NCBI GenBank assembly: GCA_024233085.1
Contig: JACKQC010000017.1
Span: 1 to 64,000 of the forward strand
Origin: Akkermansiaceae bacterium
GTDB lineage: Bacteria > Verrucomicrobiota > Verrucomicrobiia > Verrucomicrobiales > DEV007
Direction of reading: 5' to 3'
DNA length: 64,000 nt
The notes beneath the pieces were generated by a model. The model was not told the origin of the DNA. It did no database searches and was given only the letters and a program-made list of their open reading frames with translations. The position numbers and the translations under genes were made by a program. Shown one piece after another: positions 43,568-52,521 of this stretch (positions within the stretch are counted from its first letter, which is position 1; every line of letters starts with the position of its first letter).

Positions 43568-45043
43568 TCAGAGATCGATCACGTAGAAATATTGCTGCGA
43601 GATTTGCTCGGCCTCGGGGATGGTGATCCAGCGTTCGGCGAAGCGCTCGCCCCAACTGTCGCTGAAGGCGATTTCGTTCGTCGTCTCGTTGTAGCCGATC
43701 ACGATGACCACGTGTCCGGTCGTTCGATCCGCGGGCAGGCTGTTCGCTTCGGAATCGGCCTTCACTTTGCCCGCGTAGGCGGCAAAATCGGCGGTCTCTT
43801 TCCGTTCCTTACTGCGCTGGTTGGCGGTCTGGTTGAACTCCTTGGTGCTGAAAAGCGTCCACATCACGGGAATGCCGTCGTCGATGTATTTCTTGAGGTC
43901 GCGGAGCTTGAACTCGCCGGTCCAGCTCTCGAACTTGCGGCCCTTTCGCTTGATGTCCTGACCGATGTTGTTGAGCAGCAGAGAAACGGAGGTGCCGCCG
44001 CCGATTTTGGTCTCGCCGGCCATGGCGAGCAGATACATGTCGGCGGGAATGCCGAGGTAGCGCATGCAGCGTTCGGCGGTGGCCGGCACGCAGTAGCCCT
44101 TGGGTCCCTGATCGACCATCGGGAGATTGCCGATCACGACATCGCCATTTTCACGTGCTTCCACATTGCCTCGCGCCCGTTCCCGAACGAGCGAGTCGGG
44201 CACGCGGGCGGAGCGACCGCGCTTGTCGGCGAATTCCACCGGCTGAATGGAAAGGCCGACGTATTCGTCCTCGACGTGCGAGAGGAGGAAGGCGTGGCCG
44301 TTCCAATCCCAGCGCTGCACATCGGTCCGAGTCTCGCCCTCGCCGAATTTCTGACGGTCGGACTCGCCGAGCAGTCCGGTGAGCGCGCTTGAGATCGTTT
44401 CGGCGTCGTTTTCCATGATCATGCGCAGCCCTTCGAGCCCGCCGGGAACGGGTTTTCCCTTGATGAAATGTTCCTCGCCGCTTCCGGCCGAGCCGAAGGA
44501 ATCGCCCTTGTTGGCGAAGACAATGGAAAGGCCGGTCACCTTGCCGTCCTCGCCGTACAAGGCCGCCGAATAAGGGCGGGCGCCGAGGAAACGGTAGGCC
44601 TCCCTGGGATAGGCGCGAAAGCTCTCGGAGTAGGGTGTTTTCGATTCGCGGGGCCAATCGAGGCGTTTAGCGGTGTCCTCCGGGGCGCTTTCCCAAAGGG
44701 CGATGTCTTTGAAGAGTTCGGCGCCGACGACTTCGTTGAGCGAGGCGATGGTGACGCCGTTTTCCTCCTTCAGCGGCGTTCCGGCGCTTGTGGGAGCGGG
44801 TTTCCACGTCTTGAGATAGGACTGATCCTCGGCGGAAAGGGAGTTGGCGGGGACGGTGAATTTTCGGCCGTCCTTCATTTCAATGGTGACCTGGGCCCCT
44901 TGCAGGCCGATGACCTTTGCCTCGATCGTCTGGCCCTTGGCGTTGGTGAACGAACGGAACTCATCCGATCGGAGGTTTGTCGTCAGGAGGATGGAGAGTG
45001 CGAGGACCGGGGGTATAAGGCGTAAAGGATCGCAATTTTTCAT
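43568..45043 (-). CDS. SHD1-domain protein with C39-like cysteine peptidase domain
   Basis: A 491-residue secreted protein: signal peptide (about residues 1-25), SHD1-like domain (about 28-80, FTNAKGQTIEAKVIGLQGAQ, VPANSLSAEDQ), a middle region of unknown fold, and a C-terminal papain-like domain. The catalytic set of the last is visible: Cys in GPKGYCVPATAERCMRYLG, His in GHVVIVIGYN and Asp in FSDSWGERF. This is the C39-like pattern. It converges on the M28 gene. The substrate is not known. Confidence 0.82.
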   Translation of the reverse strand: MKNCDPLRLIPPVLALSILLTTNLRSDEFRSFTNAKGQTIEAKVIGLQGAQVTIEMKDGRKFTVPANSLSAEDQSYLKTWKPAPTSAGTPLKEENGVTIASLNEVVGAELFKDIALWESAPEDTAKRLDWPRESKTPYSESFRAYPREAYRFLGARPYSAALYGEDGKVTGLSIVFANKGDSFGSAGSGEEHFIKGKPVPGGLEGLRMIMENDAETISSALTGLLGESDRQKFGEGETRTDVQRWDWNGHAFLLSHVEDEYVGLSIQPVEFADKRGRSARVPDSLVRERARGNVEARENGDVVIGNLPMVDQGPKGYCVPATAERCMRYLGIPADMYLLAMAGETKIGGGTSVSLLLNNIGQDIKRKGRKFESWTGEFKLRDLKKYIDDGIPVMWTLFSTKEFNQTANQRSKERKETADFAAYAGKVKADSEANSLPADRTTGHVVIVIGYNETTNEIAFSDSWGERFAERWITIPEAEQISQQYFYVIDL

Positions 45044-45211
45044 GGAAAAGACGGGGGTAGGGGTGATCGATCCGGAAGGATATCAGGAGGGGCCGTACGG
45101 GCAAGGAATCTCCTGACGAGCGATCAGAAAAACGGTTGCCGACGCGCGGATTGTATCCTACTGTCCGCCTCGTTTCGCCGCCGGACAGGGCTCCGGCGGG
45201 TTCCCGCAAAT

Positions 45212-45287
45212 GGGGCATTAGCTCAGCTGGTAGAGCGCCTCAATGGCATTGAGGAGGTCAGCGGTTCGACTCCGCTATGCTCCACCA
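45212..45287 (+). tRNA. tRNA-Ala (anticodon GGC)
   Basis: A 76-nt tRNA with CCA encoded. The acceptor stem GGGGCAT pairs with ATGCTCC and includes the G3-U70 pair that identifies alanine tRNAs. The anticodon stem-loop CCTCA-ATGGCAT-TGAGG gives GGC, and the T-loop has GGTTCGACTCC. The D-loop AGCTCAGCTGGTAGAGCG is standard. It stands alone, with no integrase or attachment-site duplication beside it. Confidence 0.97.
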
Positions 45288-45416
45288 TTTGCGATGGATC
45301 GTTCGCATCCGGCAGGCTTCTGAGCCGGGTGTCCCCAACCGGCAAACGGGGTTTTTTGGGCGAGGTTGCTCGCGCTTGGCGCGCAACATGGCTGGCGCCG
45401 GGAGTTCGGCCTCCCT

Positions 45417-45457
45417 AAAAAAAGGCCCCCCCGCGAAGGATATCTCCGCGGAGGGGC
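45417..45457 (-). terminator. Rho-independent terminator for the 1689-aa gene
   Basis: On the minus strand, an 11-bp stem with one mismatch (45447-45457 pairing with 45425-45435) and an 11-nt loop is followed by T7 (45417-45423). It lies 55 bp after the stop of the choice-of-anchor-I gene. Confidence 0.8.
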
Positions 45458-45511
45458 AATTGTAATGAGGGCGACTTCTTTTCAGCGATCGCCCGTGGAT
45501 GGATGGGTGAA

Positions 45512-48500
45512 TCAAGGTGTCTGATCCAACTGCAAGCCCGAGGTCTGGAAGGCGCCTTTCGGACCGCCGACCAAGGGAATCTTGATCTGACCGACACCGA
45601 CAACCGTGCCGAAGGCATCGTCCTGCAGGAGGACACCGCTTGTCTTGCTCTTTCCGGCGGTCAAGGTCAGGGTGCCGGCGAAGGTGCCGTTCTTGACGTT
45701 GGCTTTGCCCTTCCACGGAACCGATGTCAGAGGTTGCACGGCCAGCAGGCTGAATTTGCCGCGAACGCTGAACAGCGTCGGCAGATTCGCCAGGCCGGTG
45801 GCCTCTCCGAAGTAGGAGACGGCGATCTCGCTGAAGTTCAGGCCTAGCGATTGCGCCAGCGCCGTCGCATTCGGAACGCGCACCCACTTGCTGGTTTCGC
45901 CGGTCAGTTGCTGGACCGGGAAGCCGTTCGGGTAGCCCTTTTCCTTGACGTCAGCATCCTTGAACCACTTCACGCCATCGGTCGTGCTCTCGGTCGGAGC
46001 GACGCGCGAGGGCAGCCCGAGGTCGCCCATGTCGACGATGCCGCCGATATAGGAGTTCTTGTTCTTGTAGGGCTGGCTCCAGAGCACGATCTGGCCGGTC
46101 GAGGAGAGGCAGACGGCGGCGCTCATCTTCTGGCAGTCGCCGAGATAGGCGAGCAGCTTGGCCGTTCCCTTTGTGGTGACCGTTCCGGTGGCGTAGCCGA
46201 TCCCGCCGGGCACGTTGACACTGTCGCCCGGAGTGTTCGGGGTCAGCGACATCGTGATGGCGGTGTTGGTGCCGGGAGCCCGGCCGGCCTCCATCACGCG
46301 GAAGCCGCGCAGGGTGTTCGGGCCGCCGTCGAGATCGCCGTTCACCAGGGAGGTGGAATCGTCGAGCATCAGGTTGGCGGTGATCGTGGGAAGTCCTTTG
46401 GCGGGGAATTCGGCCGCGATCGTCTGCGTGCTGCCGCCCGCGTTGACGAAGGTGCCCTTGGCCTTGCGGGTTTTTTGCCCCACCTGCTCGAAAACACCCG
46501 TCCAGGCGCCGACCTTGTTGACCGTGATCTTCACCTGGCCGATCGGCAGCGGCATGGCGCTGTTGTCCTCGGCGAGGAGTTGATAGGTGCCCAGGAACGG
46601 GTAGTCATCGACGGTGAGGTTCAGCAGGATCATGCCGACATTGCGGCGGCCGTTCAGCTTGGTGATGACAATGCCACTGTCACTGACGGTGCCCTGAATC
46701 GTTCCCGTGATGTGCTTGGTCAGGGGATCGAAGGTGAGTCCCTTCGGAAGGCCCTTGATGACCAGTTTGAACATGCTGTCGTCGAGGAAGCTGAGGTCGA
46801 TGTCGACCGTGTCCCCGACGCGGAAGCGATTCGGAAGTCCATTCAGGCCGCCCTCCTCGAAGGAGGAAAAGCCGTTGCCGTCGGTGTCCGTCGTGTCCGC
46901 CGAGAAGGTCGCCGCGATGGTCTTGTTGGCGTCCATCGTGAGCATGAGCGGGTTGTCGTTCACGTTCGGGCCCGGCACATCACCGGTCCAGCCGCCGAAG
47001 GTGAAGCCGGCGTCGGGCGTCGCGGTGACGGTGGCCACGGCGTTCGCGGCGTAGGTGCCGTCGCCGGTGACCATGCCGTTGGCGGCGGGAGTGACAGTCA
47101 GATCGAAGGTCGGGACGTCGATGCCGTAAATCGACACCGTGCCGCTGACTTCGTTCGACACCACGACCAGAGCCTTGGCGTTCGGCGAATCGACCGCGGG
47201 GATGAAGAGAACGCCCTCGGGGCTCACGTCACCGGTGTTGGTGAGGAAGGCCTCGAAGTTCACGCCGGCGCCGGCGGGATCGTAGTCGAACATCATCACC
47301 CCGTTGGAGCGCTCGAGGCCGACGAAGATCTTGACCTGGCCGTTGATGATGCCCACATCGACGTTCTCGGGCTCGGGGCCCTTGTTGTCGCTGCGGCCAT
47401 CGTCGAAATACGGCTTGCCGAAGCTCTGCACGAGTTTCTCGATCGTGTCGCCGCTGTCATAGACCTGGTTGCCCATGGAGTCGTAAACGGAGAACGACCG
47501 CGCCCCATACATGCGGAGCTGATCGATGTCGCCATCGGGTTCGGTGTCCCCATTGAGACCGGCCACATTGGTCACGTTGAGGCGACCCAGTACCGAATCC
47601 TGCTGGAGGGTGGCGGCATCCGGGAACGCCGTCGCGTCCAGCGTCAGGTTCTTGACGCGCTCGGAATCGGGGGTGAAGTCGTCCCGGTCGTCGCCCTCGT
47701 TGGCCGTCACGTAATAGGTCTGGCCGTTGTATACGAAGGATTTGACACCGTCGGGCATGTACATCCCGAAGACCGGATTTCCCGTGGTGAGATGACCGAT
47801 TTGACCGCCGGAGCCGTCGTCCTTGTCGCTCAGGTCGGCGAGCAGGGTGCTGAAATCCTTCAGACCCAGCGGAACCACGTCGGTGAACGTCGCCGTGGCG
47901 ATGTCGAGGATCGCTACGGCATTGTTTTCCTGAAGGGTGACCACAGCGGTCATGCTGTCGGGAGACACCGCGATGTACTCGGGCTCGAAATCCTTCGAGG
48001 CCGATTCGCCCGGGAAGATGCGCACGCCGCTGGCAATGAGGGCGGCTTCCGTGCCGTCGTAGCTCGTGAAGTCGGCCGTCGTGACCGTGGCGCTTCCAAC
48101 TCCGCCGGAAACGTCAATGATGGTGACCGTTCCCAGAGCCGTGCCGGGACCGCCCGCGTCGGCATATTCGCCTTCGTTGGCGACCAGGACCTTCGTGCCG
48201 TCCGGCGTGAAGGTGACCATGTCGGGAAGGGAACCCACCACGACCGAACCGAGGAAGCCCGCACCCGGGCCCGCCGTCGCCGCGTCGAGGAAGACGACCG
48301 TGCCCGGGTTATTCTTGTCCACTCCGTCCGGAATCGCCACCGCGACGAGGCCGCCGTGTGAAGCGACGCTGGTCGGGGACGTGGCGTTCAGACTGAACGG
48401 GGCCGCGGTGAAGTCAATCAAGCCAACGGCGGCCGGAGCGGCCGGATTGGAGATGTCGGTCACCTGCAGACCCTTCGTGCCGGTCGAGAAGAGTCGATCG

Positions 48501-50581
48501 CTGGCGGGGTCGAACGCGGAGATCTCCGCTCCCTCGGACGTTCCCATCGATGACAGGTCGGCCGTGCCCAGGTAAGTGACGTTCCCGGGAAGGGCCGGCG
48601 GAGCGTTGGCGACGTTCGGATCCGTCATGTGGATGTTCGTTTCGTCATAGGTCGAAATCCCATCCAAATCCGGATCGCTTAGGTCCGCTCCGAAGTCGGC
48701 TCCGATCGACTTGCTGGCGTCGAAAGTTACCGTGAGCGGGTTCTGCGTGCCGGAGGCGTCCCCGTTCCACCCGTTGAAGACGACTCCATTCTGAGTCGGG
48801 ACAGCAGTCAGGGTGACGGTCGAGTTTTCGGCGTAGAGCGCACCGCCGTTGATCAGCCCGTTGATCCGGCCGCCGGTGGCGGTGCCCAGAGACAGGGTGA
48901 AGTAGTTCGTCGCCGCACCGCCGATGCTGACGTTGCCGCTGGAATCGATAGTGATCGTGGCCACGTAGGTGCCGGTGCCGCTGTTCGGCAGGAGGCGCTG
49001 GAGGTCGACCTTGGCGGGACCGCCCTGGCCGAAGGTATTCTGCACGCCTCCCCCAAATACGGTGTAACCGGCGCCCTGGACGCCCGCCGCGACGAACGGG
49101 TTATGGTGCGACCAGCCGTTGGCGAATTTCGCCGGTTCCGCCGAACTGACCGTGGCCGATTCGTTGGTTCCCACCGGAAGAGTTGCCAGCATCGCGTATT
49201 GACCCTGCAGGATCGTGGCGGCGGTGCCGAGTCCGCTCTCGTTCAGCGAGAAGGGAATCGAATCGCCGTCGGCCATGGCTGCCCGGCTGACGTAGACCGT
49301 CCGGGTCGGATCGCCATTGGTGGTGTCACCGGCGCTCGGTCCCGTGGTCGGCGCGTTGCTGAAATTCGCGATCGCTCCGAAGAAGAGATCGGTGCGGGTG
49401 AACCAACTGGCTCCGTACGTGTTGGCCAGTTCCGTTCCGAGCACCGCGACGGTGCCCAGCGCGGGATTGTCCCGTACGTCGGACGCCGGCCCGAGGTTGG
49501 CGAAGAGATTCACATTGGAGCCCGTGCCGCTTTCGGCCTGGAAGCCCAGGATCAGGTCGCCCGGCGCCGGAGGCCAAGTGCCCGTCAGTGTGATGAAGTT
49601 CGCGCCGATTGTGGTGTTGGCGCCAATCGTCACGGTGAGCGGATTCTGGGTACCCGACGCATCGCCGGTCCAGCCGCCGAAGACGGTGCCCGACTGCGTC
49701 GGAACGGCTGTCAGGCTGACCATGGTTCCGTCCGCGAAGAGCGTCCCGTCGATGAGGCCATTGATCCGGCCGCCAGTGGTCGTCCCCGCGCTCAGCGAGA
49801 AGTAGGATGTGCCCGTGCCGGTCGCGGTGATGTCACCGGTGTCCGCGATCGTGATCGTCGACACCAGTGTGCCCGTGCCCGTGGAGGGAAGGATGCGCTG
49901 AATGTCGACTTTCGCGTCCCCGCCCGCATTGAAGGTATTCTGAATACCTCCGGTGAGAACGGTGTAGGCGGCGCCCTGAACCCCCGTCGTGATGAAGGGG
50001 TTGTGGTGTGACCAGCCGTTGGCGAATTTTGCCGGCTCACTGGTGTCCACTGTGGCCACCTGGTTGCCGTTCGCTGTCAGGGTCGCGAGCATTGCCAACT
50101 GGCCCTGGGCGATCGTCGCGGCCGTTCCGAGACCCGATTCGTTGTAGCCCGTGAAGGCCAGCGAACCGCCGTCCGTCGCCGTGGCTCGGCTGGCGTATAG
50201 GGTTCGGGAAGGGTCGCCGTTGGTCACGCCGCCCGCGGAGGGGCCCGTGGTCGGCAGGTTGCTGAAGTTGGCGATCACGCCGAAGTAGAGGTCCGTCCGG
50301 TTTGCCCAACCGGCGCCGAAAGTCGCCGCCATTTCGGTGGCGATGTTACCTAGGAGGCCCGGATTCGGAGTGTCCCGAAGCGTGGAAGCCGGTCCCAGGT
50401 TGAAGAAGAGGTTTGTATTGGAGCCTGTGCCGCTTTCGGCCTGGACACCGAGGACGAGATCGCCCGGTGCCGGTGGCCAGGTATCGGCAAAGGCCGATGG
50501 CACATAGGCCATGGCCATTGCGAAAAGCAGGGCTCCCGTAATTCGTAGAAGTTTCACGAAATATGGAAGGAAGGTTGGCAT
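45512..50581 (-). CDS. Large secreted choice-of-anchor-I (MSP130-like) protein
   Basis: A 1689-residue secreted protein. After a signal peptide (residues 1-32) come two tandem copies of a 300-residue module (TWPPAPGDLVLGVQAESGTG at about 34 and 336), each ending in an InlB-like repeat (GWTGDASGTQNPLTVT). A calcium-type DPDLDGISTYDE linker follows at about 645, then a choice-of-anchor-I domain at about 680-1160 (EYIAVSPDS, YYVTANEGDDRDD, LERSNGVMMFDYDP). Another InlB-like repeat (about 1165-1235) and a C-terminal beta region complete it. Choice-of-anchor-I proteins include sea-urchin MSP130 and bacterial proteins annotated as alkaline phosphatase. It follows the PstS-like gene by 125 bp. Confidence 0.8.
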   Translation of the reverse strand: MPTFLPYFVKLLRITGALLFAMAMAYVPSAFADTWPPAPGDLVLGVQAESGTGSNTNLFFNLGPASTLRDTPNPGLLGNIATEMAATFGAGWANRTDLYFGVIANFSNLPTTGPSAGGVTNGDPSRTLYASRATATDGGSLAFTGYNESGLGTAATIAQGQLAMLATLTANGNQVATVDTSEPAKFANGWSHHNPFITTGVQGAAYTVLTGGIQNTFNAGGDAKVDIQRILPSTGTGTLVSTITIADTGDITATGTGTSYFSLSAGTTTGGRINGLIDGTLFADGTMVSLTAVPTQSGTVFGGWTGDASGTQNPLTVTIGANTTIGANFITLTGTWPPAPGDLILGFQAESGTGSNVNLFANLGPASDVRDNPALGTVAVLGTELANTYGASWFTRTDLFFGAIANFSNAPTTGPSAGDTTNGDPTRTVYVSRAAMADGDSIPFSLNESGLGTAATILQGQYAMLATLPVGTNESATVSSAEPAKFANGWSHHNPFVAAGVQGAGYTVFGGGVQNTFGQGGPAKVDLQRLLPNSGTGTYVATITIDSSGNVSIGGAATNYFTLSLGTATGGRINGLINGGALYAENSTVTLTAVPTQNGVVFNGWNGDASGTQNPLTVTFDASKSIGADFGADLSDPDLDGISTYDETNIHMTDPNVANAPPALPGNVTYLGTADLSSMGTSEGAEISAFDPASDRLFSTGTKGLQVTDISNPAAPAAVGLIDFTAAPFSLNATSPTSVASHGGLVAVAIPDGVDKNNPGTVVFLDAATAGPGAGFLGSVVVGSLPDMVTFTPDGTKVLVANEGEYADAGGPGTALGTVTIIDVSGGVGSATVTTADFTSYDGTEAALIASGVRIFPGESASKDFEPEYIAVSPDSMTAVVTLQENNAVAILDIATATFTDVVPLGLKDFSTLLADLSDKDDGSGGQIGHLTTGNPVFGMYMPDGVKSFVYNGQTYYVTANEGDDRDDFTPDSERVKNLTLDATAFPDAATLQQDSVLGRLNVTNVAGLNGDTEPDGDIDQLRMYGARSFSVYDSMGNQVYDSGDTIEKLVQSFGKPYFDDGRSDNKGPEPENVDVGIINGQVKIFVGLERSNGVMMFDYDPAGAGVNFEAFLTNTGDVSPEGVLFIPAVDSPNAKALVVVSNEVSGTVSIYGIDVPTFDLTVTPAANGMVTGDGTYAANAVATVTATPDAGFTFGGWTGDVPGPNVNDNPLMLTMDANKTIAATFSADTTDTDGNGFSSFEEGGLNGLPNRFRVGDTVDIDLSFLDDSMFKLVIKGLPKGLTFDPLTKHITGTIQGTVSDSGIVITKLNGRRNVGMILLNLTVDDYPFLGTYQLLAEDNSAMPLPIGQVKITVNKVGAWTGVFEQVGQKTRKAKGTFVNAGGSTQTIAAEFPAKGLPTITANLMLDDSTSLVNGDLDGGPNTLRGFRVMEAGRAPGTNTAITMSLTPNTPGDSVNVPGGIGYATGTVTTKGTAKLLAYLGDCQKMSAAVCLSSTGQIVLWSQPYKNKNSYIGGIVDMGDLGLPSRVAPTESTTDGVKWFKDADVKEKGYPNGFPVQQLTGETSKWVRVPNATALAQSLGLNFSEIAVSYFGEATGLANLPTLFSVRGKFSLLAVQPLTSVPWKGKANVKNGTFAGTLTLTAGKSKTSGVLLQDDAFGTVVGVGQIKIPLVGGPKGAFQTSGLQLDQTP

Positions 50582-50706
50582 CTGTTTACGGCGTGCAGGG
50601 TTTTTCCGGTTGGCCGTGCGATCCGCCTCGGGAGGCGAACACGTGAAGGATGCCGGGTTTCAATGAATGAAGATTTCCTGTTTGGGAGCGATCGGAAGTC
50701 GATCGA

Positions 50707-51870
50707 TCAGTTCGGGGAGATCGGACCGCCGTCGCCGCCGTTGCGAGTGACGTTCATGTCGGTAAGCGACACGAAGTTTGATCCCAGATTGTTCGGAATC
50801 GCGGCGCGAAGCGCGGAGTCGAAGGCCTGCTGGTCGGCGTCGATCGTCGGGTGGGAAAACAACTGCTGATAGCCCCAGAAGGTATAGCTGCCGTTTTTCA
50901 CGTTATCGATGGAGAAATCGACGCCGTTGTACTTCAGAGCCTTGCCGCCGGCATTGATCACGGTCTGGCCGTCCGCCGCACCGATGTAGCCGATGGCGAT
51001 GTAATTTTCGCCGCCCACGTTGCTGAAGTCGGAGGACAGGATGTTGCGCAGCGTGCTTCCGCTGGACTGGCCCTCGTTGCCGAGCGTGCCGAGGCCGGTG
51101 ACCGGGTTGCCCGCGCCGGCGCCGCCGGTAATCACCGGGTCAAGGCCGTACTGTTGGACGGAGGTGAAGGGGCCGTACTGGGTTTCCGCGAGCGTGGTGG
51201 CGCGGGTGCCGGAGCCGCTGTCGCGTCCGAACGGCAGAACGTAGCGACCGGTTCCGGGATTTGTGACCGGGTTGTCGGCCGCGTTGTTCGTCCACATGCT
51301 CAGCGGAAGCTGGCCGGTGGAAAACAGGGCCTGAAAAAGCTGATCAGTCATGTTATCGAGTGCCGTGGCGCTCGCCGAGGTCGGGCTTGCCGCGAAGATG
51401 AAGGGAACCACTCCAACCGGGCCGCCGCCAAGCGTGGCTGTGGGCCGGCTGGACAGCGCGACACCCACGTCCGAAAAGGAGAATTGGGCCACCTCCGCCT
51501 TGAAGGTCGGGCTGGCGATCATGGCGCCGGCGGTCGTCGGGACATTGATGGTTTCGTCAATGACATTGACGGTGGTTTGGTCGACGACGGAGGCAATCCC
51601 GGCGGTCGAGCCGGACCAACTCGTGCGAACCACGTAGGTCTTGCCGTTGAACTGGCCGCGAATCACGGCGTGGCTGGAACCGCCGTAGGTGGAGCCGTCA
51701 TAGCAGTATTCCGCCGTGCCCTGGCCGCCGAGAACGTCGAGGATGGTCGCGTGGGCGGCCGAGCGGAATGCGGTGGAACCTGTGAAGTTGATTTCAACGT
51801 TCTGCGCGAAACCGGAAACGGTGCCGAGAAGGGCGGTCACGCCGCCTAGGATGAGAGATTTCAGTTTCAT
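50707..51870 (-). CDS. PstS-like periplasmic substrate-binding protein
   Basis: A 387-residue secreted protein: signal peptide MKLKSLILGGVTALLG ending near GFAQ, then a periplasmic-binding fold with the PstS-type phosphate motifs GSTAFRSAA (about residues 31-39) and GRDSGSGTR, and GYIG near the C-terminus. In PstS the Ser/Thr of the first and the Arg-Asp-Ser-Gly of the second bind phosphate. No PstC/A/B genes are adjacent. A Pho-box-like sequence lies about 110 bp upstream. The next gene on the strand is the choice-of-anchor-I protein. Confidence 0.78.
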   Translation of the reverse strand: MKLKSLILGGVTALLGTVSGFAQNVEINFTGSTAFRSAAHATILDVLGGQGTAEYCYDGSTYGGSSHAVIRGQFNGKTYVVRTSWSGSTAGIASVVDQTTVNVIDETINVPTTAGAMIASPTFKAEVAQFSFSDVGVALSSRPTATLGGGPVGVVPFIFAASPTSASATALDNMTDQLFQALFSTGQLPLSMWTNNAADNPVTNPGTGRYVLPFGRDSGSGTRATTLAETQYGPFTSVQQYGLDPVITGGAGAGNPVTGLGTLGNEGQSSGSTLRNILSSDFSNVGGENYIAIGYIGAADGQTVINAGGKALKYNGVDFSIDNVKNGSYTFWGYQQLFSHPTIDADQQAFDSALRAAIPNNLGSNFVSLTDMNVTRNGGDGGPISPN

Positions 51871-51981
51871 GTTTGAAGGGCTTGTTGTGATGTTGGGTTC
51901 TTAATGGTTTGAGTTCTAAATCGCCGATTTGCCGGCGCGGCTATGTAGCTGTGTTTGCATGCCCGCTTCAAACGGATGTGA

Positions 51982-51999
51982 GTGACAGTTTTGTGACCG
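51982..51999 (-). promoter_or_regulatory. Pho-box-like direct repeat upstream of PstS-like gene
   Basis: On the minus strand, CGGTCAC, four A residues and CTGTCAC form a 7-4-7 direct repeat with 11-bp periodicity, very close to the Pho-box consensus CTGTCAT-N4-CTGTCAT. It lies 112 bp upstream of the PstS-like start. No good -10 box is at the usual distance, so the promoter architecture is unclear. Confidence 0.55.
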
Positions 52000-52469
52000 C
52001 CATGCCGATAATAAATATATAAAAAACGTGACGAAAAAGTCGCCGAAATGTTGCTTGTGAAAATTTGAGCCCTCGCTGTCAAGGCCTATTGGGAAAGGGG
52101 TTCCGGCGCCCGAGAGGTGTGTGTGCGAGTGTGTGACAAAGCGTCAATCTTAGAAACAGAACCGTCACAGGAGAGGGATATTCGTCACATTAATGGCGGG
52201 ATCACATTATATATAAGAAAAAGAACAAGGCGTGTCCCGCTTCCGCGTTTCCGGGAACGGGAGCGTGACGAGGCCTCTGGTCCGTTTGCAAGAGGCAGGC
52301 GCCCGCCCGAGGAGGTTTTGGTGGGTTTGAAGGTTCGGTGTCGGACAGGGTCGATGCGTGAGTGACAGGGGATGGTTCTTCGCCACGGATTTGTCACATG
52401 CGGAACCGGTTCGTCACATTTCCGTGAGATCCTTTTTATACATGAGGCGATTCCCGATGCTCCTCCCCA

Positions 52470-52510
52470 GACTCAACAGGGTTGAGTGCCGAACCTAACA
52501 GGGTAGAGCG
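52470..52510. repeat. 41-bp paired-dyad element, copy 6
   Basis: Cores AACAGGGTT at 52475-52483 and AACAGGGTA at 52497-52505 are in the same orientation and 22 bp apart, with GACTC and GAGCG outer flanks. It ends 11 bp after the stop of the giant haemagglutinin gene. Confidence 0.8.
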
Positions 52511-52521
52511 CGGGTCGGCGC

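Larger units (their letters stand above)
51871..52521. promoter_or_regulatory. 650-bp leader region rich in GTCAC motifs
   Basis: No gene is visible between the giant haemagglutinin gene and the PstS-like gene, both on the minus strand. The stretch holds a Pho-box-like sequence (51982-51999), an AT-rich tract at about 52003-52027 (ATAATAAATATATAAAAAA), at least eight further GTCAC/GTGAC words scattered to 52420 (for example 52164, 52184, 52266, 52362, 52393 and 52413), and the 41-bp element at its left end for the minus strand. Its base composition is more AT-rich than the genes around it, as expected of a promoter region. Confidence 0.5.

Noticed and set aside
45212..45457. tRNA-Ala as integration site of a mobile element
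   Set aside because: No integrase gene, no repeat of the tRNA 3' end and no change in gene character nearby.
45851..48361. Plus-strand open frame of 836 codons opposite the 1689-aa gene
   Set aside because: Antisense to a clear choice-of-anchor-I coding sequence; composition (Val/Gly/Arg-rich, no hydrophobic core pattern) is that of a shadow frame.
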